This document shows, one piece after another, positions 49,554 through 61,284 of a stretch of 64,000 bases of DNA (position 1 is the first letter of the stretch; the number at the start of each line of letters is the position of its first letter). The notes under the pieces are model-generated. The model was given only the letters and a program-made list of their open reading frames with translations, searched no databases and was not told the DNA's origin. This DNA comes from Melanopsichium pennsylvanicum (Eukaryota; Basidiomycota; Ustilaginomycetes; Ustilaginales): NCBI GenBank assembly GCA_900208305.1, contig OAPG01000014.1, positions 372,001 through 436,000 on the forward strand. Reading direction: 5' to 3'. Made by a program: the position numbers and the translations under genes.

Positions 49554-51752
49554 CTATTGGATTCGAGAAGAAGCAAGGTGAGTTAAACGTAAAGGGATGA
49601 TCAAAGTACCATTTTTTGCATTGGGTACTTTAATCCATCGACCAAATTTATGTTCTTGACCTATACCTGCAATAATGATAGGAGGACAATTCTCCTTTGT
49701 TGCATGAATTCGATCCAACTTTTGAACCATCCTTTCCTCCTCCTCCTCCTCCTCTTGTTGTTGTTGTTGATCAGTATCGTTGGTGTTTTTAAGGGATAAA
49801 TTTTGCTCAAGACCATATTGACGTTTATATTGTGTCGACCTTATACATCTTGTTTCCAACGCCACCTCTTGTTGTTCTGCTTGTTCACCCTTTGTTGAAT
49901 TTTTGATTACAACTGAAGAGATAGGGGACGAAATGATTTGCAACGAATTCACCACTCCTTGTCCATGTTGCAATTGAAACAATTGTCTGAAACCTTTCAC
50001 CTGTCCTGCTGATGTAGTTAGACCCCAAATACGAATGATTCCATCCCAACTACCAGATACAAACACATCTCCATAAGCCAATGCACTCAAAGCCGTAATC
50101 CATCTAGGTGTCCTAATTTCTCCTTCAGTTTCACTTTTGGTCACTTGAAAACCATGTGCCACAGCAACACTAAAGATTGGTTTCTTCTTACCTAAATTCC
50201 ATAAAGCAATACTTCCCGAATCACCACCCGACAAGAAATGATGCGAATCAATCATACATACCACCTCCACACTTGCTTCCATAGCTTCAGTAGGATTCGA
50301 CATCTTACCCCCTTGATCACCATCATCACCATCACCACTATTGAGTTTGGAAATCAAATCTCCTCCTTCCAAAACAGAACGAAGTTTCGACTTGATACCA
50401 GCCCTAAAAACCAATTGCGATTCATCTCGAATTTTCCAGTATCTACAAGTCCTATCCCTACCCCCTGCACTCACCGCCGTTTCCGCTCCCAAACACGACA
50501 GCGATAGGATTGACTCTTGATGTCCAAACAACGTTTCAATGTACGAAAGTTGAGAAACGTCGTACAGCTTGATCGTTCGATCGAGTGAAGCCGTATAAAG
50601 TTCGTTGGAACCAGAACGAAAAGTGACGCAAGAAATGCTATCTTTATGTCCACCCAATGATTTTATAAAACGTTCAGAGCATGGTTGAGAAGAATCCCAA
50701 ATGCATACACGTTTATCTTTACCACCAGAAGCTACAAATTTTCCATCAGAAGACACGCAAAGTGTCCAAATTTCATCCGTGTGTCCCTCATCGGCTGCCA
50801 AGCTTAGGTAAATCGAAGTGTTGTTATTGGTGCAAGTGTTGGAGGATTTGGTCAATCGGGCTCTTCGACGTGCAGCTCCAGAAGATTTGGATCTATTGCT
50901 ATTGTTGTTGTTATTGTTTTTGATCGTTGTAATTGGCGAATAAGATTGTTGAGACAAGACCTTGGATCGTTTGGGGAAAATTCGAACCATTTTACCATCT
51001 CTCAACCTCCATCGAATGATGAAACCATCTTTGGAGGCGGTAAATAACCATTTCGCATCTGAACTCGCAACCGCACTTGTCACACTTAATCGATGTCCCC
51101 TCACCGCCAACATAGTGTTGTATAAACATCCATCATTCACCGACGCATGTTCGAGTTGTACTTTGTCTTTTGAAATGGTGCGATTTGGTGTGGGGAGTGC
51201 GATACGATCCGAGACAAAGATGTGAAGTTTTCCAGTGTTTTGGGCGACATCCTTCTGTAAGCGTGCGGCGATGTTCTGTCTATCTGACTCTGCTGCATCT
51301 GCAAGTCCAAACTGACCTCGTTCATTGTCATGGTCTTCGTGTTCGAAAAAGTCATCATCATCACCATCATTCCCCGTGGTGGGACGGGAAGAAGAAGAAG
51401 ACGAGGCAAGACCGGAAAGGTACATTTTGGCCAACCTCACGCGTGCTTCTGCCGGAGTCTCTGCAGCTTCTGCTTCATCGTCGGTGTTGATTGCAGTGTT
51501 GTAGTCGTGAGTGAGATCCATTTCGTCAATCCCGCCTCCGGGGACTGCATCTGAGTCGTCATCGGATTCATCATCATCACCACCACCGCCACTAGCGCCA
51601 CGTTTTCGCATACGCGACGAGGAGTTGGACGCAATAGTCGAGGATCCCCTTTTTGTTGATCGAGATGGTTTTGAGCTTGAAGAAGATGAAGCAGATGGAC
51701 CAGAGGAGAATGAAGGTCGCTTTCGCTTCTTTTGGAAGAATGCGTCTGGCAT
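49554..51752 (-). CDS. RRP9: RRP9/U3-55K, WD40 protein of the U3 snoRNP
   Basis: Single exon of 732 residues with an ATG at 51750-51752. The N-terminus is basic (FFQKKRKRP), then Ser-rich and acidic. A helical segment precedes a seven-bladed WD40 propeller. Recognisable blades include GHTDEIWTLCVSSDGKFVASGGKDKRVCIW, GHKDSISCVTF...TASLDRTIKLYD and GHQESILSLSC...GGRDRTCRYWKI followed by ESQLVF. That GGRDxTxRxWKI-ESQLVF pair is typical of Rrp9/U3-55K, which binds the B/C box of U3 snoRNA and is needed for 18S rRNA processing. Two low-complexity insertions (Asn/Ser and Gly/Asp) interrupt the propeller, and a poly-Gln/Glu run lies near the C-terminus. Converges on the Fyv10 gene, with 126 bp between stops. 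Confidence 0.92.
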   Translation of the reverse strand: MPDAFFQKKRKRPSFSSGPSASSSSSSKPSRSTKRGSSTIASNSSSRMRKRGASGGGGDDDESDDDSDAVPGGGIDEMDLTHDYNTAINTDDEAEAAETPAEARVRLAKMYLSGLASSSSSSRPTTGNDGDDDDFFEHEDHDNERGQFGLADAAESDRQNIAARLQKDVAQNTGKLHIFVSDRIALPTPNRTISKDKVQLEHASVNDGCLYNTMLAVRGHRLSVTSAVASSDAKWLFTASKDGFIIRWRLRDGKMVRIFPKRSKVLSQQSYSPITTIKNNNNNNSNRSKSSGAARRRARLTKSSNTCTNNNTSIYLSLAADEGHTDEIWTLCVSSDGKFVASGGKDKRVCIWDSSQPCSERFIKSLGGHKDSISCVTFRSGSNELYTASLDRTIKLYDVSQLSYIETLFGHQESILSLSCLGAETAVSAGGRDRTCRYWKIRDESQLVFRAGIKSKLRSVLEGGDLISKLNSGDGDDGDQGGKMSNPTEAMEASVEVVCMIDSHHFLSGGDSGSIALWNLGKKKPIFSVAVAHGFQVTKSETEGEIRTPRWITALSALAYGDVFVSGSWDGIIRIWGLTTSAGQVKGFRQLFQLQHGQGVVNSLQIISSPISSVVIKNSTKGEQAEQQEVALETRCIRSTQYKRQYGLEQNLSLKNTNDTDQQQQQEEEEEEERMVQKLDRIHATKENCPPIIIAGIGQEHKFGRWIKVPNAKNGTLIIPLRLTHLASSRIQ

Positions 51753-54700
51753 GTTGGACAAAGCTCTTCTTCTCTGGAATAGATGTATTATGAGATGCTT
51801 CGGGTCAAGTGTTTTCTGGGTGTCTGGACGCTAATGTTGTGATGAGTTGGTGTAGATTATGAGATCGAGAACAGGTTTGTTGTGACAAGATCGAGTAGAA
51901 GAGGTCGAGTAAAAAAGCTTTCTCAGAAGTATCAGTTTACTCGCTCTCTCAAGAAAAACTTTCCCAGAAGGTGAAAAATATATATATATAAATATATAAT
52001 CTAAATCTCTTATAGCCAAACACAAGAAAACAGTATTCGTTGCTCTCTGATTTTCCTTCTTTTCTTCGCTGCCACCAACTTTTTCTTACAAATTCTCGCA
52101 TCTCGGAACAACACACTTTTGAAATCCCGATTTGCGATTTATCGATTGAATGAATGCTATTCAATCTAACACTGTAGGGCGCGAAACAATTCATCTTGGT
52201 CGCTGGATGTCCGTGACGTCGTCGTCGACCTCCTCGCTTGACGCTAAACCTATGCCATCTGAATGCCACGCCATTACGCTACACACAGCCATTCGCTTCC
52301 CAATGCAACTTCTGCATGCATACGCGTAGTGTGGCTTCAACTCTTCACACTTTCTTACAGCCTCAAAGAATGAAACAAGTATAATATTAAATAGTTTTCT
52401 TCTTTAGCCGAGCCTGTCAGGAGGTGCGACTTGTGTGACACTCGATAGAAGCATAGTGTGACCTTGCGTCCCTGATATGTAGTTAGTGTAGTTTTTCGAT
52501 CTTGTGCGCACAGACTAAGCGCCCCTTCCCCCTTTTTTTTCTATATGGTTTCGAGAAATGTTGCAGATCAAGAGGGCGGGGGAGCGGGCAAGAGACTCCT
52601 TGCTGCTCAACCGTATGATGTTGCGATCGATCGTGTGTGGTTACAGAGATTCCCACGCAGCTTGCCCCCGTCTTGTTGCATACTACACTCGTGCCTTGTA
52701 ACTGTACACTTTCGTTTGTTCAATGAACCGTCTCGTGGAATCTGTATTCCAATCATCATGTCTCAGACAAAAGTGTCGTGCAGGGATTTTTCAGATGACC
52801 AAGATTCATACATGTATCAAAGAGAGCTCGAAAGGCGGTTTCTGGAGCAGAGAACAGAAGCTTGCTGGACGATAAGGCTGCACAAACCACCAAGATGATT
52901 TCATCGAGCTTGCAATGCGGCTGTCAAAAACAAATATCTTTAAACTCAAGAAGCACCTCTGTCTGAATCTGTCCACTCGCATACGATCACATTCTTTTAT
53001 CCGCCCCCCTCCTCTTCCACGCTTTGCTCTAGTCACTCCAGACTTCTCCTTACTTGTTCGTGAGGAGAGCCCTCGAGAAAGAAACGTTGTTTTGCATGTC
53101 ATGTTATAGCTTGATGACGGTGATGATGATCTTAAATGCCTTTATGATTATCCTCTCTTCACAACACTTCACCTCAACGGTAACTATCTCATTAATTCAG
53201 TATTATTTCTGCTACCTTGTATGAGCAGCAACAAATAGTGGCAAGGAGAGAAGAGAAAGAGAGAGAGAAGGGGGGGGGGGGGCGATTTATGAAATCTGCT
53301 CGTGTACCTTTGCATCTATTCGGCAAAAGCTCTTTCCGCACTGTGCTTATTTGAGATCTTGTTGGTCGCTTCGATCGGCTTCATGGGTTCGACAGCAAGG
53401 GATACCTTCCAATACTGTAGTAGCGAGAACAAACACTAATTTAAAGCGGTCTGGGAATTTCGACTCTGACCATGTGAATACTGTACCTTGCAACACACTC
53501 TGTCAAGTAGTCTTGGTTTTCGAATACTATGTCTCTATCACCTCTCTCTCTGTCCCTCTGCACACCCCATGCCAAGCAATGTACCAGGAAAGAGAGCCTC
53601 AATTGGATGCTTATAAGTCGCTATGCGGCAGAAGCTGGAAGGATGAGCTGGAAAACGCAACATTTGCAATTGGGCTCAAGTTGCTTCGAAGGATTGGTAC
53701 AAGGTTCTTACAAATCCACGCGTGAATCAGGCTTGCGATAGCGGCTCACACTTTGATTGTGAGTGTGAATGAGCCAATCACTAGCTTTCTGAGGAGCAAT
53801 GCACTGCAAAGTAACGCAAGGTGTCAACGTATGCTTGCATGCTCTGTTTCAATTTATGTTACTGTGTCACACGCTTCAAAACCCCCTGCAAACCACCGAT
53901 TGGATTTCGACTATGAGTCGTCATGTGCATGACTGTTGGCATCCGTGCATAGCCGCAAATCAAACTCAGGCACACACATATAGATGATGATGATGGTAAC
54001 TTGCTGTAGTCTGAAATCATGCCAAACAATCATACAGCGAGTCGAAGCGCGAAGTAAAGTGTACCCTACATTAATTCACTGTACTTGATTGTATAGCACT
54101 TTACAGTAGGTGGCTTTGTGAGTAAAACAGCAATTATATAAGTAGATTAATATATATTTTAAAAAAAAAGAAACACCGACAATAGGGTGCTGAAGGGGTG
54201 CTGAGATGCAGGCGTCATACCGTAACTTAGAGAGTATAGTGTTACAGCTGCAGCTAGTCCCAGCCCCCTGGCAAGGATGTGAAAAAGACAACATTGGACG
54301 CTCTTCTTGACAGGCATACTCTACGAGGCACCATAGGGTTGCCGATAGACGCGGGACTCCATCCCGAATCTCCCCTTGCCCTCAGCTCCCTCCCCCCTTC
54401 TTTTTTGCTCGCGTCCTTCTTGCTTCAGGGACGATCGAACCAACAACCTTAGTATGTGACAATCCATGACATGAGTTCGGCTGAGCGCCCTGACAGCTGC
54501 GTGTGTACTTGATACATGTGTGATCATGCGCCGCGGTTTAGGCTTGTGTACAGTAGAGCATTTTGTGCTAGGGCAAAGGTGCTCCGCATCTCGTTTGACA
54601 AGGGAAAAGGATCAACACTTCCGCTGTTGATCAGAAAACAAGCGAATGTACTGTACGGTACTTTACAGTATGTTCGGTTTCCAAATGGGGACAAGAGAGA

Positions 54701-56955
54701 AGTACTTAAAGGAATGAGCTATTTATTCGAGTGAGTGTAGAAGAAGAGGATTCCCTCTTTCTGCACCTTGTTCACCTCGAGATTCGTTGCCTTGATTCTC
54801 CACCCTTTTTCACCGCAAGTTCCGTTCCGTATCATATCATATCGTTCGCTCGCAATCGCTATCGCCGTCTCGCTCTCCTCTCGACTGTATCCCTAGGCTT
54901 TGGTTTCCAATTCACACACACAAACACATGCGCAACACTTTCTCCAACTCATCCAATACTTTGAAAGCAAACAAGTCAAAGCACGTTAAGGTAAGCACAC
55001 CTTGTTTCTCCTGAGGACACGAGAAAGCACGCGGAAGACAAGAAGCACAACACTACCAAAAAAAAAGATGTTTCAATATCGGATAGAGAGCTAGAAGCGG
55101 CTATTCTCTAGGGCCATCGACTGCGTCGAGATGCGCAGAGACTCTCTAGTGGAAGTCGGACATGATGATAAGCCGCTTATTTGCGCTTACTTGGTGGTAA
55201 ACACTGAGCGATATCCCGCGGAAATGGATTGAGCCATCTAATCAAAGCTTTCCGATGGCATTCGCATCTAGCTGGGTAGTCCTTGTCTTGATTCCTCTGC
55301 TCAAATAGAGCAATGCAGCATTGATAATGGTATCATGGGAAAGGGTTTTCGAATGGCCAAGTTCGAAAAAGAGCGCGATTTCGTCCCACGCCTCGTGGTT
55401 GGCCGAGTCGCAAGAGAAAAAATAAAAAGCAATTTACCGGCGTTTTCGATTTGGATCAGCTTGAGCCGTTTTTTTTTTTTTGGGCTTTGCTTTGCTTTGC
55501 TTTGCTTTGCTTTGCGATCGAGCCTCGAAACACCACTCAATAGTGTCTCTAATGACTATGCATGGTACCACAGCAGATTCTTGTGGAGATCACAGTGCTT
55601 TTGGTCGACCATTTGACGTGGGGACGGGGAAGAGGAAGGAAAAAAAAGCTCAAGTCACTGGATGACGCATGACGCTTAAGTTGCGTTGGAGAGAGCGAGA
55701 GAGCAATAACAAGAAAAAGACAAGATAAAGGCAAGAAATAGGTTTCAGAGTTGGTCTCATTCTTGACAAAAGAGGTTCGACGAGGTGTGCAATAAGTGTT
55801 ATTGATAATAAAAGCTCTCAGAGTCGGAGACTACATGGCTCGGCACCATAAAACCTTTTAGTCGCAACGCATGCACGTTGTGCGTTAATTGGCGTGGCGT
55901 GGCGTGGCGACTGCTTTTTAATTGGCACTTTTTCGTCTGCCGCTGTCAAGCTCTCACTGCTCTCTGGTGGCCCTTGCCTAACAAGTTTTGCTTGGTATTT
56001 AATGCTGGTCACTCTCTGGATTGCAAAACCTCCCCCGTGATTCTTGGTGTTGTAGCGGTGATGGCAGGTGTTATATACATCACAGCGCCACCCGTTCGCT
56101 TCAACCTCTTTGCTGCGATGTGATCCTACCACCAAAATGTGACTATGGTTCTCGAGCATGCTCCGTTGCTGTTGTCCCTTGCCCAAATCCATTGCTCTGC
56201 CTGTCTCAGGGTTCCACACCATACGGCAGAGACTCAAAATTCCGCCACCTGGTTTAACCGTACCCGCCCATTGGACCAGTTTCACCTTGTCTTTGGCATC
56301 AGAACAGCCCTAAATGGCCACATGGCCAGCACGATCTTGTCTTGCTCGTTATAATCCCATGAAAATCTCCTCTTCCCCCTATACTATGCAAACTCTTTTT
56401 TCGTTCATTTCTTTTTCGCATCCTTTCCTCTGTTTAACAAGACTCCCCTTCTCACCATCCCTTCATCACCATCATCGCACTCAGCCGCACCCACTTTTAC
56501 CCGTTCCGTGCTGCATTGTCGTCGATTTTGCATTCTCACAACACCATCGTCCAGAATCATAAACTGACAGTGCCGTCTCGGTGCATCATTCAGTGCACAC
56601 CCACGAAGCTCGGGAGCAAGGTCCATTGGTGGCACCTCATCTCGGCTTCTGCGTGTCATTCTTCTCACAACCATTGTGCACGCTTAGCCCGTCACTTTGC
56701 TCCATACGCTAGCAAAAGGAGCCTGCTGTGGACCTGTACGCCTCTACCCATCGACCCTCTCCGCATCCGTCTTGGGCCTCTTGAACCACTCGAGCCCGCT
56801 AGCCTTGCTTCCTTCTCGCTTGCTTTCTCTGTCCTGCATAAGCAACTCACCAGCATCCCTGCATTGTCTCATTCCCGCTGTCTGGACGCTTTGGGTACAT
56901 ATTCCTGCATAGCATTGCCGTGTCCTCTCAAGATACCCTCTTATACGTCCACACA
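51753..56955. promoter_or_regulatory. 5.2-kb gene-free region between RRP9 and the Ser-rich protein gene
   Basis: Divergent neighbours. AT-rich TATA-like sequence near 51977-52000 lies about 225 bp upstream of RRP9. The right end (about 56350-56955) is pyrimidine-rich, a likely leader for the next gene. Between them I found only short frames without domains (for example 46 codons at 52758-52898), a G13 run at 53270-53282, the (CTTTG)6 repeat at 55485-55514, and at least six TACTGTA/TACAGTA heptamers including two related imperfect palindromes (54078-54108, 54650-54670). A non-coding RNA or distal control elements are possible. Confidence 0.4.
55485..55514. repeat. (CTTTG)6 pentanucleotide repeat
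   Basis: Six perfect copies following a run of T and GGG; non-coding. Confidence 0.95.
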
Positions 56956-59900
56956 ATGTCGCACAATGCAACACACCCCACTGACTTTGCCTCCTTTGCT
57001 CAATATGACCATTCCATTGCCGACCCCACCAGATCTGCATTGTCCACCTCTCAATCCGATTCTTTTTGCCGAGCCGCAAGAGACTCCCTTGCGTCCACTT
57101 GTGCCTGTTCAGCCTTATCCGGTGCTGATCACCTCCCTTCCCTCAAACCGTCGTCGCCGTCATTAGCCAAATCTTCGTCGCTCAAACATATAGCAAACAT
57201 CCGCAGTAGACGCAGTCGCACTCTCGACCTTTCCAAACCACCACACATCGTGCCACGATCTTCCTCTTTCGCAGAGGAAAAGTCAAGAGTTTCGTCTATA
57301 GCATCAGCGGTTGCTTCTCTCGACCATACTCAACACTCGAATCGCTCGCTATCCGTACCACAAACCATGCCAACGGTTGACTCCAAGTCAGACTCAACTC
57401 CAAAAGCAGCTGGTCCATCTCGCTTCCCATTGCCTGATTTCACCAGTCCCAACAACACATCAGCCATGTCGACCAAGCCAACCCAACCCAAGCGCAATTC
57501 GATGATTAGCACCATCAGCGTTGCTGACCGCGCGAGAAATTTCCAGTCTGGGGCTTCTACGACGACAACACCATCGAGACAAGCCAAGAGTGTCATCAGC
57601 AAGGCCAGCTCGTCTTCCGTCATCCAGCCTGTGGCATCCGGCACTTCTTCCGCTTCTCTATTGTCGTCCTCATCACAACCATCCACATCGTCTTCGGAAG
57701 CAGACACACAACACAAGGGATCCAAGGAAAGTGTTGCAGTCATCAAGCACGCCCGCAAAATCAGCGTTTCGACACCCGTCCATCGACGTGCCCGTAGCGA
57801 TGCCAGCATCCTTGATCCACACTTCAGCCAAGACACTAACACCATCGAAGCTGTCGTCACCGCCTCCAACCCTCCCACCATTCGCACTTCGTCCTTTGCC
57901 GAACTTGAAGAGCTCACCGCCAAACTTGAAGCCAACCGTCCACGAAGCAAGACGCTCGAAAACACGCGTTGTGGTCGGGTCAACTCTGTGCTCATGCAGA
58001 GCATTGCCGAGGAAAACATGCATCTTCGACTTTGTTCTTCCACCGAGACTATTCGAGGTCTCAACCCTTCCGTGCCTCGCAAGGCTTTGCTGGCATCAAA
58101 TTCTGAGGTCAAGGGCGATCACTCCAGCTTCCAAGTCTCTCCTTGTCTTTCAGAGGACGGCTGCATCGACTGGCATCACTTTGTCAGTGGCAATTACGGA
58201 GTTTCCGCGCCCTTAGACTTACGCCAGCCCATCTCCATCACCGACCTCGCCTTCCCAATCGCCAAGAGCAAGCGCACCTACGAGTCGAAGCTCGCCAAAG
58301 CCGACAGCCCCACGCTCAACGACCAGGCAACTTGGCTCGAGGAGGAATTGGCAAGATGCAGCAGTGATGAAGAGGAGGATGACCACGATTCGTATGGCAC
58401 TGTTCGCGTGTCGATAGACGACGAGGAGTACGTAACGCCAGACGGCAGCCCTCTTTTGAGTCCGGTCAACGTCATGGCGCCACCCGCTGTCGAAATCATG
58501 GGCCTCGGTATACAGGACGCATCCCTTTTGCTCCCTGGTGAGCGCAAAACTGCAGACAAGTCGGCTGACTCGCTCCTGAAGCAAGTCGCCATGCATGAAG
58601 CTTGCATCAAGACTCTTCACACGCTGTCACACGAAGAGCTCAAACAGGCTACTACCATCGCTTCTGCCGCCAGTATTCGCCAACAGCTGGGTCTTGAACT
58701 GCCATCCATGCCCAATCGCAGATCTAGCCTTTCTGTGCCGCAACATTTTCCACCTCTGCGAGGTGTCTCTTCCGATGGCGATTACAGCGTAACACAATCA
58801 GACAGCTCGGCATTGTTCGGCGAAGACACTTTTGACGCTTCGATGAGTCCTCTGGCTGACTTGGGTCACAGTGCGCCTGGCAACGAGTACACCGCAGACT
58901 CTGCAGGTGAAAGGCGTGCTTCGGCCGCCAGTTACCTCTCGACCGACTCGACCGCTTCCGCCGATGTTTCCATCGCCTCGCACGGATCGAGCTTGCTGTT
59001 CAACGCTCATCTCACTGCACCAGGAATGGAGCGTGGAGGGTCTTCTGACACGGCTCACAGCACTCGCCCTTCTTCCATCGCCAGCAGCTTTTGTCAAGAC
59101 AGAGTACCCGTAAAACCACCCCGATCCCCTTTCCGCATGAACGCTCTTCCTCTTCCACCTCTCCCGCAGGAAGCCTGCAACACTCCACAACCATCGCAAC
59201 AGTCTAGTGGCTCAGTCGATACTCAGATCGGCAAGCCGCCTCGCAGCCCTTTGCGTATGACGGCCATGCCTCTGCCATCTCTACCTCACGAGGTCAAATG
59301 TCGCTCTTCGACCGAATCTTACCGAATGGTTCGCCAGGCTAGCCGGCGAAAGCACGGAAACGACGTTCCGCAACCTCCTGCCAGACTGGACAGCTTGGAC
59401 GCCATGGTTGCGGCTGCACCCAAAGACGTGCAGGTGAGGGAAGAATTTCCTGAGCGACTACTTGGTGACTGGATGACCACCAACTCGGTTGTCGTTGACA
59501 AGTGCTTGGATGGAGTCGTGAGTGTGGAGCCAGTTCCATTGCACAAGCGAATCCAAAACAAGGATGGTACCACCCACCTTCCTGGATTGGGAGAGATTGT
59601 CCCACCTTCGCCCGACATTGCAGCCAACCTGGCCATGCCGTCGCATGACATGCGCGTCTACCCTGCTGCGCTCAAACATCTTGGTTTGGAACCAAGTCAA
59701 CGTTTCAGCCCCTCACCCTCTGCCATCGTTGTTGGTGGTGATGGAGGAAAATTTGTCAAGCCTACGACGCTCAAATCGAAACTCTCTGGTAGACTTGGTC
59801 TCAGCAACAGCAGCAGCAGCAGCAGCAAGGATCAAGTGGATTTGACACCGAGAGTGGAGCGAAAGAGATCTGAATCAACGTTGTCGGATGTGTCGGTGGT

Positions 59901-60072
59901 GGTTGGTCGAACACGAAAGAGCGGTTCTGGTAAGAGTGATGCTCATCATAATTCGAATCGTCTCTTGTCTGCTGCTGCGATTGCTGAATTGCCTACTGCA
60001 TGGAAGGATCGTATCAGTACACTTGGTGCTAAAACTCGTTCTTCAATGGATAGTCGAAGACCCAGTCTCGCC

Positions 60073-60134
<62 letters not shown>

Positions 60135-60852
60135 GACTTATTCGTCGACATCTGGTTTGGGTGCACAACAACAGCAGCAGCAGCGTATGACGACGTTACT
60201 ACCTATTCAGATGACAAAAAATTATGGTGGTGGAAATGAAACAAAGTCGAGGAGCAATTTGGGAGTTCGAAAGTTGTTGAGTAGTATTACTGGAGGTGGT
60301 GGTGGTGAGGTAGAAGGAAGAAGTGATAGTGAAGTCCTGACGACATTGGAAGCGTTGGCAGCAACAACGTTTGAATCACCCCTGTCGTCATTGACGGGTT
60401 CTACCAAAAATGTCGTACGACAAACATCTTCAACTAGACGACGATCTCAACAGGTAAAGTCTCATGTACACGCACAGAGATATCGTAGCTTCATTCAATT
60501 TGGTGATGATGATGAAGATGATGATGGGATTTGTAAGATTTCGACTAGTCAAACGAGTGTTGATCAACTACTCGCTTGTCCCTCTCTTGCTGCTGCTTGT
60601 ACAAGTACGGTAAAGAGAAAGGGAAAGAAGGATTTAACTAAAATGTTTGGTGCAAGTCAAGTCGATCTTTTCATCCCAACCATACCACAAAATTCACAAT
60701 CCCAATCGCAATCCCAATCACAATCACAATCACAAGAGGAGGAAGAGAAGAAATCCTTCGTAGCAGGTCAAAGTCAGCCCCCACAGAAAAAATGGACAAC
60801 CAGTTTGGGTCGAAGCACCAACAAGAAATTGCACAAGCCTAGTTTGTGGTAA
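56956..60852 (+). CDS. 1298-residue Ser-rich protein, function unknown
   Basis: Single exon; the first ATG is at 56956-56958, and the frame is open a little upstream only from a GTG. Composition is strongly Ser/Pro/Thr-rich and disordered, with many Arg-x-x-Ser motifs (SRRSRTLDL, HRRARSDAS, KRNSMIS) that fit basophilic kinase and 14-3-3 sites. A 20-residue motif KPPRSPFRMNALPLPPLPQE occurs at 59113-59172 and again, with five changes, at 59233-59292; its PLPPLP core looks like an SH3 or profilin ligand. A folded-looking stretch (LLGDWMTTNSVVVDKCLDGV to RVYPAALKHLGLE) follows near residues 835-910. The last 300 residues include a 20-copy TCA poly-Ser run and an SQSQ repeat. Such layouts occur in fungal cell-polarity or signalling regulators, but I recognise no family. 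The codons turn T/A-ending near the 3' end. Confidence 0.82.
60073..60132 (+). repeat. (TCA)20 coding for Ser
   Basis: Twenty perfect TCA codons, followed by TCG, in the C-terminal part of the Ser-rich protein. Recent slippage is likely, and length may vary between strains. Confidence 0.95.
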
Positions 60853-61284
60853 AACAAAACAAACACACAAACAAACAACAAAGAAGAGTCCTTCGTCTCT
60901 CTCTTCATCAAACTCTTTTTTTTTTTTTTGGAGTCAATGCACTCTTGTCATTCTTTTGTATTTGTACAAGTAAGCTCTTCGTCTTTCTGCCAACAAAAAG
61001 AAAAAAAGTCCATTGTTTTTTTTTCCCTCTTTTTTTCTTCTTTTACGAATGTCTGCTGGTAGGAACAACTGGAGATTAGTAGATAGTCTTGATTGGTAAG
61101 TCGATTGGGTATACGGTATACTGTATTGATTCGGTGACATAGGTGGGTGTGCATGATGTAAAAAAAGGGGGGGGGGGGGGGGGTGAGGTGTATCAGGAAC
61201 GTTGTTTGAGGTGTTTGGCTAGATTTACTTTACCAGGAGGCCATACGCACAAAATGACGGGTTTTTTTTTTGTTTTTTGAGTTT
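60853..61284. other. intergenic between convergent genes, with G17
   Basis: 3' flanks of the Ser-rich gene (+) and ATG10 (-). T-rich runs near 60919, 61017 and 61261, a TACTGTA heptamer near 61119, and 17 consecutive G at 61167-61183. No gene is seen. Confidence 0.5.

Noticed and set aside
52758..52898. Short frame starting MSQTKVSCRDFSDDQD (46 codons)
   Set aside because: Too short to judge, no homology cue and no supporting context.
54425..54500. tRNA-like sequence on the minus strand (a GGTTCGAT T-loop-like box, a 6-bp pairing between flanking TCAGGG and CCCTGA about 72 nt apart)
   Set aside because: The T-stem, anticodon stem and D-stem do not pair in any register I tried, and the B box deviates at its last base. 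At best a decayed tRNA relic; a tRNAscan-SE run would decide.
55818..56285. 155-codon minus-strand frame
   Set aside because: Starts only from a GTG, has no domain, and overlaps competing frames; not reported as a gene.
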